In this document: one piece after another, positions 1-8,394 of the stretch
How positions within the stretch are numbered: position 1 is the first letter of the stretch
Layout of the letters: every line of letters begins with the position of its first letter
From: Agrocybe praecox
Lineage: Eukaryota; Basidiomycota; Agaricomycetes; Agaricales; Agrocybaceae
Direction: 5' to 3'
DNA: 64,000 nucleotides
Assembly: GCA_964017145.1 (NCBI GenBank)
Contig: OZ024843.1
Location: 115,001 to 179,000, forward strand
Made by a program: the position numbers and the translations under genes
Notes under the pieces: model-generated
Database searches by the model: none
Told to the model about the DNA's origin: nothing
What the model saw: the letters and a program-made list of their open reading frames with translations, nothing else

Positions 1-2
1 TA

Positions 3-1061
3 TTCTCAAAGGAATCTTTTGATAGGCTACCAGATAGAAAGCCTTGGGATCATGCTATTGAGGTGAAGCCTAGTTCAGAGCCATATAGATCCAAGATTTA
101 TCCTCTTTCACCTAAAGAGCAAAAGGAGCTTGATGCCTTTCTAGAGGAAAATCTGAAATCTGGCAGAATTAGACCTTCCAAGTCACCTATGGCATCCCCT
201 GTCTTTTTTGTCAAGAAGAAGGATGGCTCTCTTAGACTAGTTCAGGACTACAGAAAGCTCAATGAAATGACCATCAAAAACTCCTACCCTTTGCCTCTCA
301 TCTCTGATATAATCACTAAACTCAGCAAGGCCAAGTATTTTACCAAGCTGGATGTCAGATGGGGGTTCAACAATGTCAGAATTAAGGAAGGAGATGAATG
401 GAAGGCAGCTTTCAGAACTAATAGAGGGCTGTTTGAACCATTGGTCATGTTCTTTGGCTTAACCAATATTCCTGCTACTTTCCAGACCATGATGAATGAC
501 ATCTTTATAGAGCTCATTGATGACAATGTGGTCATTGTCTATATGGATGACATATTGGTCTTCACTGAGACTCTGGAACATCATAGGGAGGTAGTCAAGA
601 AGGTCTTGCAAATCCTTGAACAGAATAAACTCTACCTGAAAGCAGAAAAATGTGAATTTGAAAAGGAAAAGATTGAATATCTTGGACTTATCATTTCACA
701 AGGCAAGATTGAAATGGATCCTGTCAAGGTAGAGGGTGTTTCTAAATGGCCTGAACCTGAAAATGTCAAGGATGTTCAATCATTCTTGGGATTTGTTAAC
801 TTCTATAGAAGGTTCATTGAGGATTTTGCAGACATTGCCAAGCCACTTCATGAATTGACAAAGAAGGGAACAGTTTGGAGATGGGGACTTAGACACCAGG
901 AAGCTTTTGACCAGTTGAAACTTAAGGTCACATCCTCTCCTGTTTTGATTTTCCCTGATGATAATAAGCCCTATAAAGTTGAAGCAGATAGCTCAGATTA
1001 TGCTACTGGCCAGGCCGTGGCCTCAGTATATATAATTTACATCCATATCTGGCAACAATGA
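3..1061 (+). pseudogene. Ty3/gypsy pol fragment (reverse transcriptase, start of RNase H)
   Basis: The frame is open from the left edge, so the element continues outside the window. It encodes the RT of a Ty3/gypsy LTR retrotransposon: fingers and palm (DYRKLNEMTIKNSYPLPLI, TKLDVRWGFNNVRI), the catalytic YMDDILVF box near 540, the thumb (FLGFVNFYRRFI) and the first strand of the tethered RNase H (VEADSSDYATG). RNase H similarity stops abruptly near 1015, and the frame then runs through unrelated residues to a stop. Integrase is absent. The usual YxWGFNNVRI appears as VRWGFNNVRI and FGLTNIPATFQ replaces FGLTNAPATFQ, so it is a slightly decayed, 3'-broken copy. No LTR is visible. The identification is secure; the exact break point is approximate. 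Confidence 0.93.
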
Positions 1062-1660
1062 TTTGTGTTTTGCATACAGAATTATGTTGTTTTATTATTT
1101 CTTCGTGATTTTGATTGTATACTGCCGGAAATATATGACATAAGCAATCCATTCTGGGTTGTCTATCATGATGGACAGATTACATAAGCTTCGCCGCGCT
1201 CTGCTTTTGCTTTTTTATGTGCTAAGGCTTGTGTAAACCTTTGGGGATCACTTTTATGTATACAATGTATTATTTATTAACAGTTTACAGGCATGAAGTC
1301 ACAAAAAAAAGACTACACAGTTAAAATTCTGTTTATGGTAAGAAGCCACGGCCCAGGCCAAAGCCGAGCCTGAGCTGGCCCTACAAAAAGCTCAGAGCCC
1401 GGGTATAGATATTCACAAGCCTGAGCCGCTCAAAGCCGAGCTTAAGCCGGGGCTTTCAGGCCGAGCCGAGCCTGTACAGCACTACTTATATTCGCTTTGT
1501 AACATCTCAACCGCTTCGGAAACGTATTCACCTCTGCTGGGACGCAGCCCGAACCTTGTCTCGCAACCTCAGAGCACCTCACAACGATTACTGAGTGTCT
1601 CTTTTGTTTTGTTTTTGTTTAGCTCACGCTTCGAACCCCTCTCTTATTTCTGCACTCAGT
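1062..1660. other. Non-coding junction region with GAGCC-rich imperfect repeat
   Basis: No gene is visible. From about 1345 to 1475 the sequence is a GC-rich imperfect repeat built on AAGCCGAGCC / GCCTGAGC units inside AT-rich surroundings. It lies between the broken gypsy element and the Harbinger remnant and may be part of either element's non-coding sequence. Confidence 0.5.
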
Positions 1661-1671
1661 TCATCGTTCGC

Positions 1672-1795
1672 ACATCAGTGGTCCAGCGAATCTTTGGTGT
1701 ATACAAGAGAGAGTTTGGAGTGTTCAAAACAGTGCCTGAATATCTTATGTGCAATTCATAACTTCATTGGTGTCCATGATCCCAACTCACAAAGA
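1672..1795 (+). pseudogene. PIF/Harbinger-type transposase C-terminus, frameshifted
   Basis: One frame reads VVQRIFGVYKREFGVF followed by VPEY, from about 1678 to 1746. The next frame carries ILCAIHNFIGVHDP from about 1742 to 1783. Together they give the conserved tail of PIF/Harbinger DDE transposases (VxERIFGVLKRRF, then LCALHNFIxxHDP), split by a frameshift between about 1735 and 1745. The catalytic core is not recognisable upstream, so this is a dead remnant. The adjoining minus-strand ORF looks like the element's second protein. The family call rests on motif memory only. Confidence 0.68.
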
Positions 1796-2480
1796 AACCT
1801 TCTTGAGGAAGGCATAGATTTTACTATTGACATGCTTTTCCTTTTCTCTAATGTCAGTATATATGTCAGCAATATTAATATGGTCAGTAAAAAGGTCCAT
1901 AATTGCAGTCTCCTTATTTGACGAATAAGCATCATCTTCAACCAAAACCCCGAATGCTTTTTGTCTACAAATAGGAGTTGAAAGAGCAGTCACAGCCGTA
2001 AGTGCAGATGCAACTGCACTCATGGTCTGACCTACGTTGGTGATGGAATCTGCTTGAGTTGTGTGTCGTCGTCCGTTTTGGTGCTGTTTTGTAGACACCA
2101 CAGGTGACTCTGTAGGTGCATGCACATGTTTGCTAGGAGGGCAGGAGTAGCCTGATTACATGATTATTTAGCACATTGTTTCAAAGTGAATTGAGAATGA
2201 CTCACTGGTATAGCTGTATCATCATCCATCATGGTTTTCAATGATCCAGAGATTCCCAAGGATGTTCGAGTCAGTCAAGATCCCATTGTGCCATCATGAG
2301 GGTCATCCAATGGATCAATTCCACTATCACTGGATGCCCGGTCATCATGGTCAGCCGTTTGCGCTGGAGACCATCCGGCGTAGAAGGCAGATTCCCTGCT
2401 ATGCCATTGACCAAGAAAAGCATGTCATTGCAAAGGGGGAGGGAGGGAGTATTTCTTCACTTCTTGGCCCCAGGATGTGC
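1787..2480 (-). pseudogene. Possible Myb/SANT-like accessory protein remnant of the Harbinger element
   Basis: On the minus strand, residues encoded from 2125 down to 1787 (ending LFTDHINIADIYTDI and a basic tail) resemble the C-terminal helix region of Agaricomycete Myb/SANT-like proteins that accompany PIF/Harbinger transposases. These proteins typically have an acidic residue run, then a short helix with an AxxY motif, then a basic end. Upstream on the same strand (about 2330-2260) an acidic segment, DSGIDPLDDPHDG, fits the usual linker. Stops interrupt the frame. Its end meets the end of the plus-strand transposase tail at about 1787, a convergent two-gene layout. The assignment is tentative. 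Confidence 0.4.
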
Positions 2481-2499
2481 CTTTGACGAGGATAGTTAG

Positions 2500-3001
2500 C
2501 AGGTGGAGCTCTCAAAAATAAAGAACTGAGGACATACCTTTATGCAGGGTTGCCATACCCTTTCAGTTGCCATAGCCATCTTCAACTCATCATCCCACCC
2601 AAATCCAGAGGCACTCTGATGTGCATTGACCTCAAGAAACTGTTTTTCAGCTGGATATCAATCAGTGGGGATCCAAAAACTGAAATAACAAAGAAATTGA
2701 TTTACATTTGACCAGTGATCAGCACATTTGGTGGCTTTTTTGGTGTACCTCCAGTTGAGAATTCAAAATGCCACAAACATCACAATGGCTGTACACAATG
2801 TTGAGGGAAATGGAATAGCAGCCATGTCACTTTTTTGTCACCATTAGGCTGAAGCCAGGTGTCAACCAAACACCTTTCAAGCTCTGCTTCAGTCTCAGAG
2901 CCTGAAGATCGGTTGCGAGGACTTGTCAGCTTCAATTTTGGCTGACATGCTTTGTTGGAGCTGAGATCCAGACAGGCCCTAACCTGGTGCCAGTGACCCT
3001 G
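2500..3001. other. Unassigned sequence upstream of the poly(A) tract
   Basis: No gene or known element could be recognised. The segment ends directly in a poly(A) run, so it could be the 3' part of a retroposed transcript, but no target-site duplication was identified. Confidence 0.3.

Positions 3002-3033
<32 letters not shown>
3002..3033 (+). repeat. Poly(A)32 tract
   Basis: An uninterrupted run of 32 A lies between unassigned sequence and the truncated first Penelope-like copy. It could be a retroposition tail, a microsatellite, or an assembly join. Confidence 0.95.
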
Positions 3034-3034
<1 letters not shown>

Positions 3035-3047
3035 GGTATGGGGCTGG

Positions 3048-4127
3048 GTGGGGTGCCTGAGGTGGGAGATGGTATTTGGCTATGCATATGAAGTAGAAAG
3101 TAAAATAATGAATAATAAAGACGTCCCGTTTTACGGGCGCTACATTGATGACTGTCTGGCAATAGTATACGCCGACACTTTTGAACGCGCCGTTCAAATC
3201 GTGTCTTGCGTCCAGATACACACCTGTGTAATAGAATGGGATGCGTCGCCTACACATGCTCCGTTTTTGGACATGTTCCTTTATGTTGATGATAATAGAA
3301 AATTAGAACATAAACCATACCGCAAGCTTCGCAACCACCAAGAAAGAGTTCCTTTTGCTAGCCACCACCCTTACGACGTCAAACGTGGTACGTTCTGGGG
3401 TGAGATGGCCCGTCTAGCCGTGCTAAGTAGTAAATTTAGCGACTACCGAGATGCTTTACACTCCTTAGCAGGTCTGTACATCGCACGCGGCTATCCGCAG
3501 GATATGATATATGGCTGGCTTAAGTCTGACATTTCAAAACGATGGGATAATCGCTTAAGCGTTAATTCTCAACATCGCGATAACGACGCGGGCGTTTTGG
3601 TACTTAAAGGCAGCTTTAATACAGCATGGAACTATTTCAACGCAAAAGGATATATCAATACTATCTCCAATTATTGGCGCGAATACCTCAATAGAGGTCA
3701 GCGTGATGGCGCGTTAACCCTGGAAACAGGTCACTACCGCTACGAGAATCATATCGATCATTGGCCTAAACAGTACACTGACATGTATTCGGAGGTTAAC
3801 ACTTCCTTATATGTGCGGCCAGGCTGGCAGACCCTTGTCCCGGATGTTACTAAAACCGATATATTGAATCGTCGACTGATCGTATCGCGAAAGCGTACAC
3901 GAAACCTGTTCGACCTAACAAGTTCTTGGAAACAAGAAGTATTGAATGTTTACGAGAGAGAATTGGCGGATCATCCACCGATTGCCGTCCTTCCGTTCGG
4001 CTTTGGCATTGCAGCTAACGAACCCGGCCGGGTTCGCGAAGAACCTGCCGAAGCTGGCGATCTGGAATGGCGCCCAAGACTGGAAGATACTCTCTTCGCC
4101 AACCTAGGTGGCGGATATGGCAGATAA
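3048..4127 (+). pseudogene. PLE reverse transcriptase, 5'-truncated (copy A)
   Basis: The frame encodes a PLE-class RT from just before its catalytic box. YGRYIDDCLAIVYA contains the YIDD active-site aspartates. It is followed by FLDMFLYVDD, KPYRKL and SHHPYDVKRGTFWGEMARLA, which match the PLE RT thumb pattern (FLDv..., YRKp, HPxxvKrg). The N-terminal RT motifs are missing. The 3' part (to GGGYGR) contains no GIY-YIG nuclease signature. The ATG at 3048 is accidental, because the normal N-terminus is lost. Copy C shares nearly the whole sequence and the stop, with scattered substitutions (SNYWRE versus YEYWRE) but no frameshift, so the copies are young or were under selection until recently. 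Confidence 0.8.
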
Positions 4128-4825
4128 TAAAAACTGTGCTACTAGATACGACTGATTCCCTGATCCCGTAAGAACTCAGAAGGCGTCGGCGGTGGTCGAA
4201 TGTGTGGTATAATAAAACTGTAGAACGACTTCAGATTGATTCGGATCGATCTCGAGTACGCGCGACGTGTCTAAATTGTTCGGTATTCATGCCTTACGAT
4301 ATTCACCCATTGCATAGACTATGTAGCCGCTTGGTAGCCGATTTAATTGGCCAAAGACAACCAACGGCATAGACTAGTAGCGCTTGTGCCCAAAGCAAAC
4401 CACTCAAAGGCCATGCCTTGTGTCGGGGAAGGATTGCGGTTAATCGCGAGATAATGCGAGACGCTACCTGACCTTGTGCAGAACCTGCGACAGATAGTAG
4501 GTATAAGCTTGACTGGTTATTGACCGGTTGAGGTGGTCCCTTTGCCCAAAGCCTTGAACGAACGTTAGCCCCCGCTTCGGCTCGGGTAGTTAGTTGCTTT
4601 TAGCCGCAACAAACACTTGATTGATGCACGCATCTCGTCGTCGAGTCTAACATTATCCTAGTAACGCCCTTTGCGTTTAACAAATAAAACCCTAAGTTAT
4701 TTAATTATATAACAAAAGGACTTTCGTAATTGACTGGTTATCTTTATTGATTATAACCTTAGCAAATCCAGTCTGAACATAACAAGTTCACCTTAGAGAA
4801 TACTAATCTACCGGAATAACGCTTT

Positions 4826-4931
4826 CCTAACTCTAACTCTAACGTAAGTCGATTCCTTAATCGGAAATACAGTAGCTAACTACTTAACGATCGGTTCGGC
4901 AGCCTAACCTCTAACCCGAACCTAACCTAAG
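4826..4931 (+). repeat. Telomere-like degenerate CTAAC repeats inside the element 3' region
   Basis: Two clusters resemble degenerate C-strand telomere repeats: CCTAACTCTAACTCTAACG near 4826-4844 and a CCTAACC/CTAACCC/CCTAACCTAAGCG series near 4902-4931. Both are conserved in copies B (about 5440-5545) and C (about 7684-7790). CCCTAAG also occurs at about 4690 and 7549. They belong to the element and are not the junction repeats. Confidence 0.75.
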
Positions 4932-5267
4932 CGTAGGTATAATAATAGCGTCGAGTTGGCGCTATACTGCGGATTACATAAGCGTGTAACAAGCGCCCAT
5001 CATTACGTAACCCCTTACCTTCCGCATTTGGCCACTACGCTAAGTATTTATATCCATCGATCTACTTTGGTCGTTGTCGCTGGAACTGACAGCTTACTGA
5101 TACTGCGGCGTATCGCTGATTGATTGTTGTGCTTCTGGCCGCGATTCGTCAGCGATCCCGCGGGATGTAAGACTTCACAGCTACTAATTGTTATAGAACA
5201 TCGTAATCAGACTTACCAATGAGATCGGTAAGCGCGATGGTTAACAGATCTAACCGATCTAGCTATA

Positions 5268-5346
5268 GAGAAATATAGGACCTGAAGAGCTATAAAAGCG
5301 AAAAGGTCGTGCAGTAGAATTCCCTACTACACCTTTGTCCTTTCTC
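5268..5346 (+). ncRNA. Hammerhead ribozyme, copy A
   Basis: The three-way junction closes with no spare nucleotides. Helix I is 5268-5272/5342-5346 plus 5277-5281/5337-5341, separated by a 4-nt bulge. The core CUGAAGA is 5282-5288. Helix II is GCU/AGC with an AUAAA loop (5289-5299). GAA is 5300-5302. Helix III starts AAGGU/ACCUU (5303-5307/5331-5335) and continues to a 6-nt loop through two small bulges. The predicted cleavage residue (position 17) is U5336, whereas copies B and C have C. Hammerheads are established in Penelope-like elements. The fold was made by hand; no energy was calculated. Confidence 0.85.
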
Positions 5347-5399
5347 ACTCAGCACCTTCGTTCGGCCTACGGCCTCACTTCGGCGCTTCGTTCAACCAA

Positions 5400-5411
5400 C
5401 CCTAACCCTAA
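5400..5411 (+). repeat. Telomere repeat (CCCTAA)2 at the copy A/B junction
   Basis: Two perfect CCCTAA units lie exactly between the 3' end of copy A and the truncated 5' end of copy B. Confidence 0.9.
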
Positions 5412-6014
5412 GAAATCTAATCTACCGGTAAAACGCTTACCTAACTCTAACTCTAACGTAAGTCGATCCCTTAATCGGGAATACAGTAGCTAACTACTTA
5501 ACGATCGGTTCGGCAGCCTAACCTCTAACCCGAACCTAACCTAAGCGTAGGTATAATAATAGCGTCGAGTTGGCGCTATACTGCGGATTACATAAGCGTG
5601 TAACAAGCGCCCATCATTACGTAATCCCTTACCTTCCGCATTTGGCCACTACGCTAAGTATTTATATCCATCGATCTACTTTGGTCGTTGTCGCTGGAAG
5701 TGACAGCTTACTGATACTGCGGCGTTTCGCTGATTGATATCGTGCTTCTGGCCGATCATTGGTCAGCGATCCCGCGGGACGTAAGACTTCACAGCTACTA
5801 ATTGTTATAGAACATCGTAATCAGACTTACCAATGAGATCGGTAAGCGCGATGGTTAACAGATCTAACCGATCTAGCTATAGAGAAAAAATAGGACCTGA
5901 AGAGCTATAAAAGCGAAAAGGTCGTGCAGTAGAATTCCCTACTACACCTTCGTCCTTTCTCACTCAGCACCTTCGTTCGGCCTACGGCCTCACTTCGGCG
6001 CTTCGTTCGAACAA
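5412..6014 (+). mobile_element. Penelope-like element, copy B (3' non-coding part only)
   Basis: This roughly 600-bp copy corresponds to copy A from about 4797 to its 3' end. It has no coding sequence. It keeps the telomere-like clusters, the hammerhead and the GC-rich terminus, and is followed by CCCTAA. Severe 5' truncation is typical of target-primed reverse transcription. Confidence 0.85.
5882..5961 (+). ncRNA. Hammerhead ribozyme, copy B
   Basis: The fold is the same as in copy A. Helix I is 5882-5886/5957-5961 and 5892-5896/5952-5956 with a 5-nt bulge (one nt longer than in A). The core CUGAAGA is 5897-5903 and the predicted cleavage residue is C5951. All invariant core residues are present. 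Confidence 0.87.
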
Positions 6015-6020
6015 CCCTAA
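6015..6020 (+). repeat. Telomere repeat unit CCCTAA at the copy B/C junction
   Basis: A single CCCTAA unit separates the 3' end of copy B from the truncated start of copy C, as at the A/B junction. Confidence 0.8.
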
Positions 6021-6983
6021 GTATACGCCGACACACTTGAACGCGCCGTTCAAATTGTGTCGTGCGTCCAGATACACACCTGTGTAATAGAATGGGATGC
6101 GTCGCCTTCACATGCTCCATTTTTGGACATGTTTCTTTATGTTGATGATAATAGAAAATTAGAACATAAACCATACCGCAAGCTTCGCAACCACCAAGAA
6201 AGAGTTCCTTTCGCTAGCCACCACCCTTACGACGTCAAACGTGGTACGTTCTGGGGGGAGATGGCTCGTTTAGCCGTGCTAAGTAGTAAATTTAGCGACT
6301 ACCGAGATGCCCTACACTCCTTAGCAGGTCTGTACATCGCACGCGGCTATCCGCAGGATATGATATACGGCTGGCTTAAGTCTGACATTTCAAAACGATG
6401 GGATAATCGCTTAAGCGTTAACTCTCAACATCGCGATAACGACGCGGGCGTTTTGGTACTTAAAGGCAGCTTTAATACAGCTTGGAACTATTTCAACGCA
6501 AAAGGTTATATCAATACTATCTATGAATATTGGCGCGAGTACCTCAATAGAGGTCAGCGTGATGGCGCTTTGACCCTGGAAACAGGCCTCTTTCGCTACG
6601 AGAATCATACCGATCATTGGCCTAAACAGTACACTGACATGTATTCGGATGTTAACACACCCTTATATGTGCGGCCAGGCTGGCAGACCCGTGTCCCGGA
6701 TGTTACTAAAACCGATATTCTTAACCGTCGACTGATCGTATCGCGAAAGCGTACACGAAACCTGTTCGACTTAACAAGTTCTTGGAAACAAGAAGTATTG
6801 AACGTTTACGAGAGGGAATTGGCGGATCATCCACCAATTGCCGTCCTTCCGTTCGGTTTCGCAGAAGCCCCAAACGAACCCGGCCGGGTTCGCGATGAAC
6901 CTGCTGAAGCTGGCGATCTGGAATGGCGCCCAAGACTGGAAGATACCCTCTTCGCCAACCTAGGTGGCGGATATGGCAGATAA
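6021..6983 (+). pseudogene. PLE reverse transcriptase C-terminal fragment (copy C)
   Basis: The frame is open from the CCCTAA junction to the TAA at 6983. It starts VYADTLERAVQI, directly downstream of the missing YIDD box, and is nearly collinear with copy A to the terminal GGGYGR. It cannot make an active RT alone. The intact frame despite truncation points to a recent insertion. Confidence 0.8.
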
Positions 6984-8125
6984 TAAAAAACTGTGCTACT
7001 AGATACGACTGATTCCCTGATCCCGTAAGATCTCAGAAGGCGTCGGCGGTGGTCGAATGTGTGGTATAATAAAAACTGTAGAACGACTTCAGATTGATTC
7101 GGATCGATCTCGAGTACGCGCGACGTGTCTAAATTACTCGGCATTAAAACCCTTGTGATATTCACCCATTGCATAGACTATTTAGCTGATTGGTAGCCGA
7201 TTTAATTGGCCAAAGACAACCAACGGCATAGACTAGTAGCGCCCGTGCCAAAGCAAACCACTCAAAGGCCACGCCTTGTGTCGGGGAAGGATTGCAGTTA
7301 ATCGCGAGATAATGCGAGATGCTACCTGACCTTGTGCAGAACCCGCGACAGATAGCAGGTATGAGCTTGACTCGATACGTCGGGTCTCGGTGGTCCCTTT
7401 GCCCACAGCCTCGTTCGAACGTTAGCCCTTACTTCGGTTCGGGTAGTTAGTTGCTGTTAGCCGCAACAAACACTTGATTGATGCACGCATCTCGTCGTCG
7501 AGTCTAACATATCCTAGTAACGCCCTTTGCGTTTAATAAAATAAACCCCTAAGTTATTTAATTATATAACAAAAGGACTTTCGTAATTGACTGGTTATCT
7601 TTATTTGATTATAGCCTTAGCAAACCCAGTCTGAACATAACAAGTTCGCTTTAGAGAAAACTAATCCACCGGAAAAACGCTTTCCTAACTCTAACTCTAA
7701 CGTAAGTCGATTCCTTAATCGGAAATACAGTAGCTAACTACTTAACGAACGGTTCGACAGCCTAACCTCTAACCCGAACCTAACCTAAGCGCAGGTATAA
7801 AAATATCGCTGAGTTGCGAATATACTGCGGATTACATAAGCGCGTAACAAGCGCCCATCATCACGTGATCCCTTACCTTCCGCATTAGGCCACTACGCTA
7901 AGTATTTATATCCATCGATCTACTTTGGTCGTTGTCGCTGGAAGTGACAGCTTACTGATACTGCGGCGTTTCGCTGATTGATATCGTGCTTCTGGCCGAT
8001 TATTGGTCAGCGATCCCGCGGGATGTAAGACTTCACAGCTACTAATTGTTATAGAACATCGTAATCAGACTTACCAATGAGATCGGTAAGCGCGATGGTT
8101 AACAGATCTAACCGATCTAGCTATC

Positions 8126-8204
8126 GAGAAATATAGGACCTGAAGAGCTATAAAAGCGAAAAGGTCGTGCAGTAGAATTCCCTACTACACCTTCGTCCTT
8201 TCTC
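8126..8204 (+). ncRNA. Hammerhead ribozyme, copy C
   Basis: Helix I is 8126-8130/8200-8204 and 8135-8139/8195-8199. The core CUGAAGA is 8140-8146, helix II is 8147-8157, GAA is 8158-8160, and helix III runs from 8161 with the predicted cleavage residue C8194. The sequence is almost identical to copies A and B. Confidence 0.87.
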
Positions 8205-8394
8205 ACTCAGCACCTTCGTTCGGCCTACGGCCTCACTTCGGCGCTTCGTTCGAACAACCCGAATTTTACAATGTTTCTGTGTACTGATGTATGAATGTTA
8301 CAAACCTGATAGCTACGTTCCGGTGCGTACCTATTTCTGATACATGACGAGGTGGAGGAAATTTGAACGCGAAAATTCATCGTCGCAGGGCCAG

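Larger units (their letters stand above)
3050..5399 (+). mobile_element. Penelope-like element without endonuclease (Coprina/Athena type), copy A
   Basis: This 5'-truncated retroelement holds the C-terminal two thirds of a reverse transcriptase (to 4127), then about 1.27 kb of 3' non-coding sequence, a hammerhead ribozyme (5268-5346) and a GC-rich 3' end with a short GGCC-TAC-GGCC hairpin. Two perfect CCCTAA units follow at 5400-5411. The same 3' part recurs in copies B and C. Lack of GIY-YIG, telomere repeats abutting the 3' end and head-to-tail stacking are traits described for endonuclease-deficient PLEs such as Athena (rotifers) and Coprina (basidiomycetes). The 5' boundary, somewhere between 3034 and 3110, is uncertain. 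Confidence 0.8.
6021..8257 (+). mobile_element. Penelope-like element, copy C
   Basis: The copy begins inside the RT, at the residue equivalent to about 3165 in copy A, just after YIDD. It continues through the same C-terminus (stop at 6983) and about 1.27 kb of 3' region with its own hammerhead and GC-rich end. After the 3' end come CCC and non-element DNA (8261 on). No target duplication is evident. Confidence 0.85.

Noticed and set aside
3048..3060. ATG at 3048 as the true start of the Penelope-like RT
   Set aside because: The RT motifs that should precede YIDD are missing, so this ATG is only the first Met in a truncated frame.
5400..6020. An actual telomere or chromosome end within the window
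   Set aside because: Only one or two repeat units are present and unique sequence continues on both sides, so these are internal relics.
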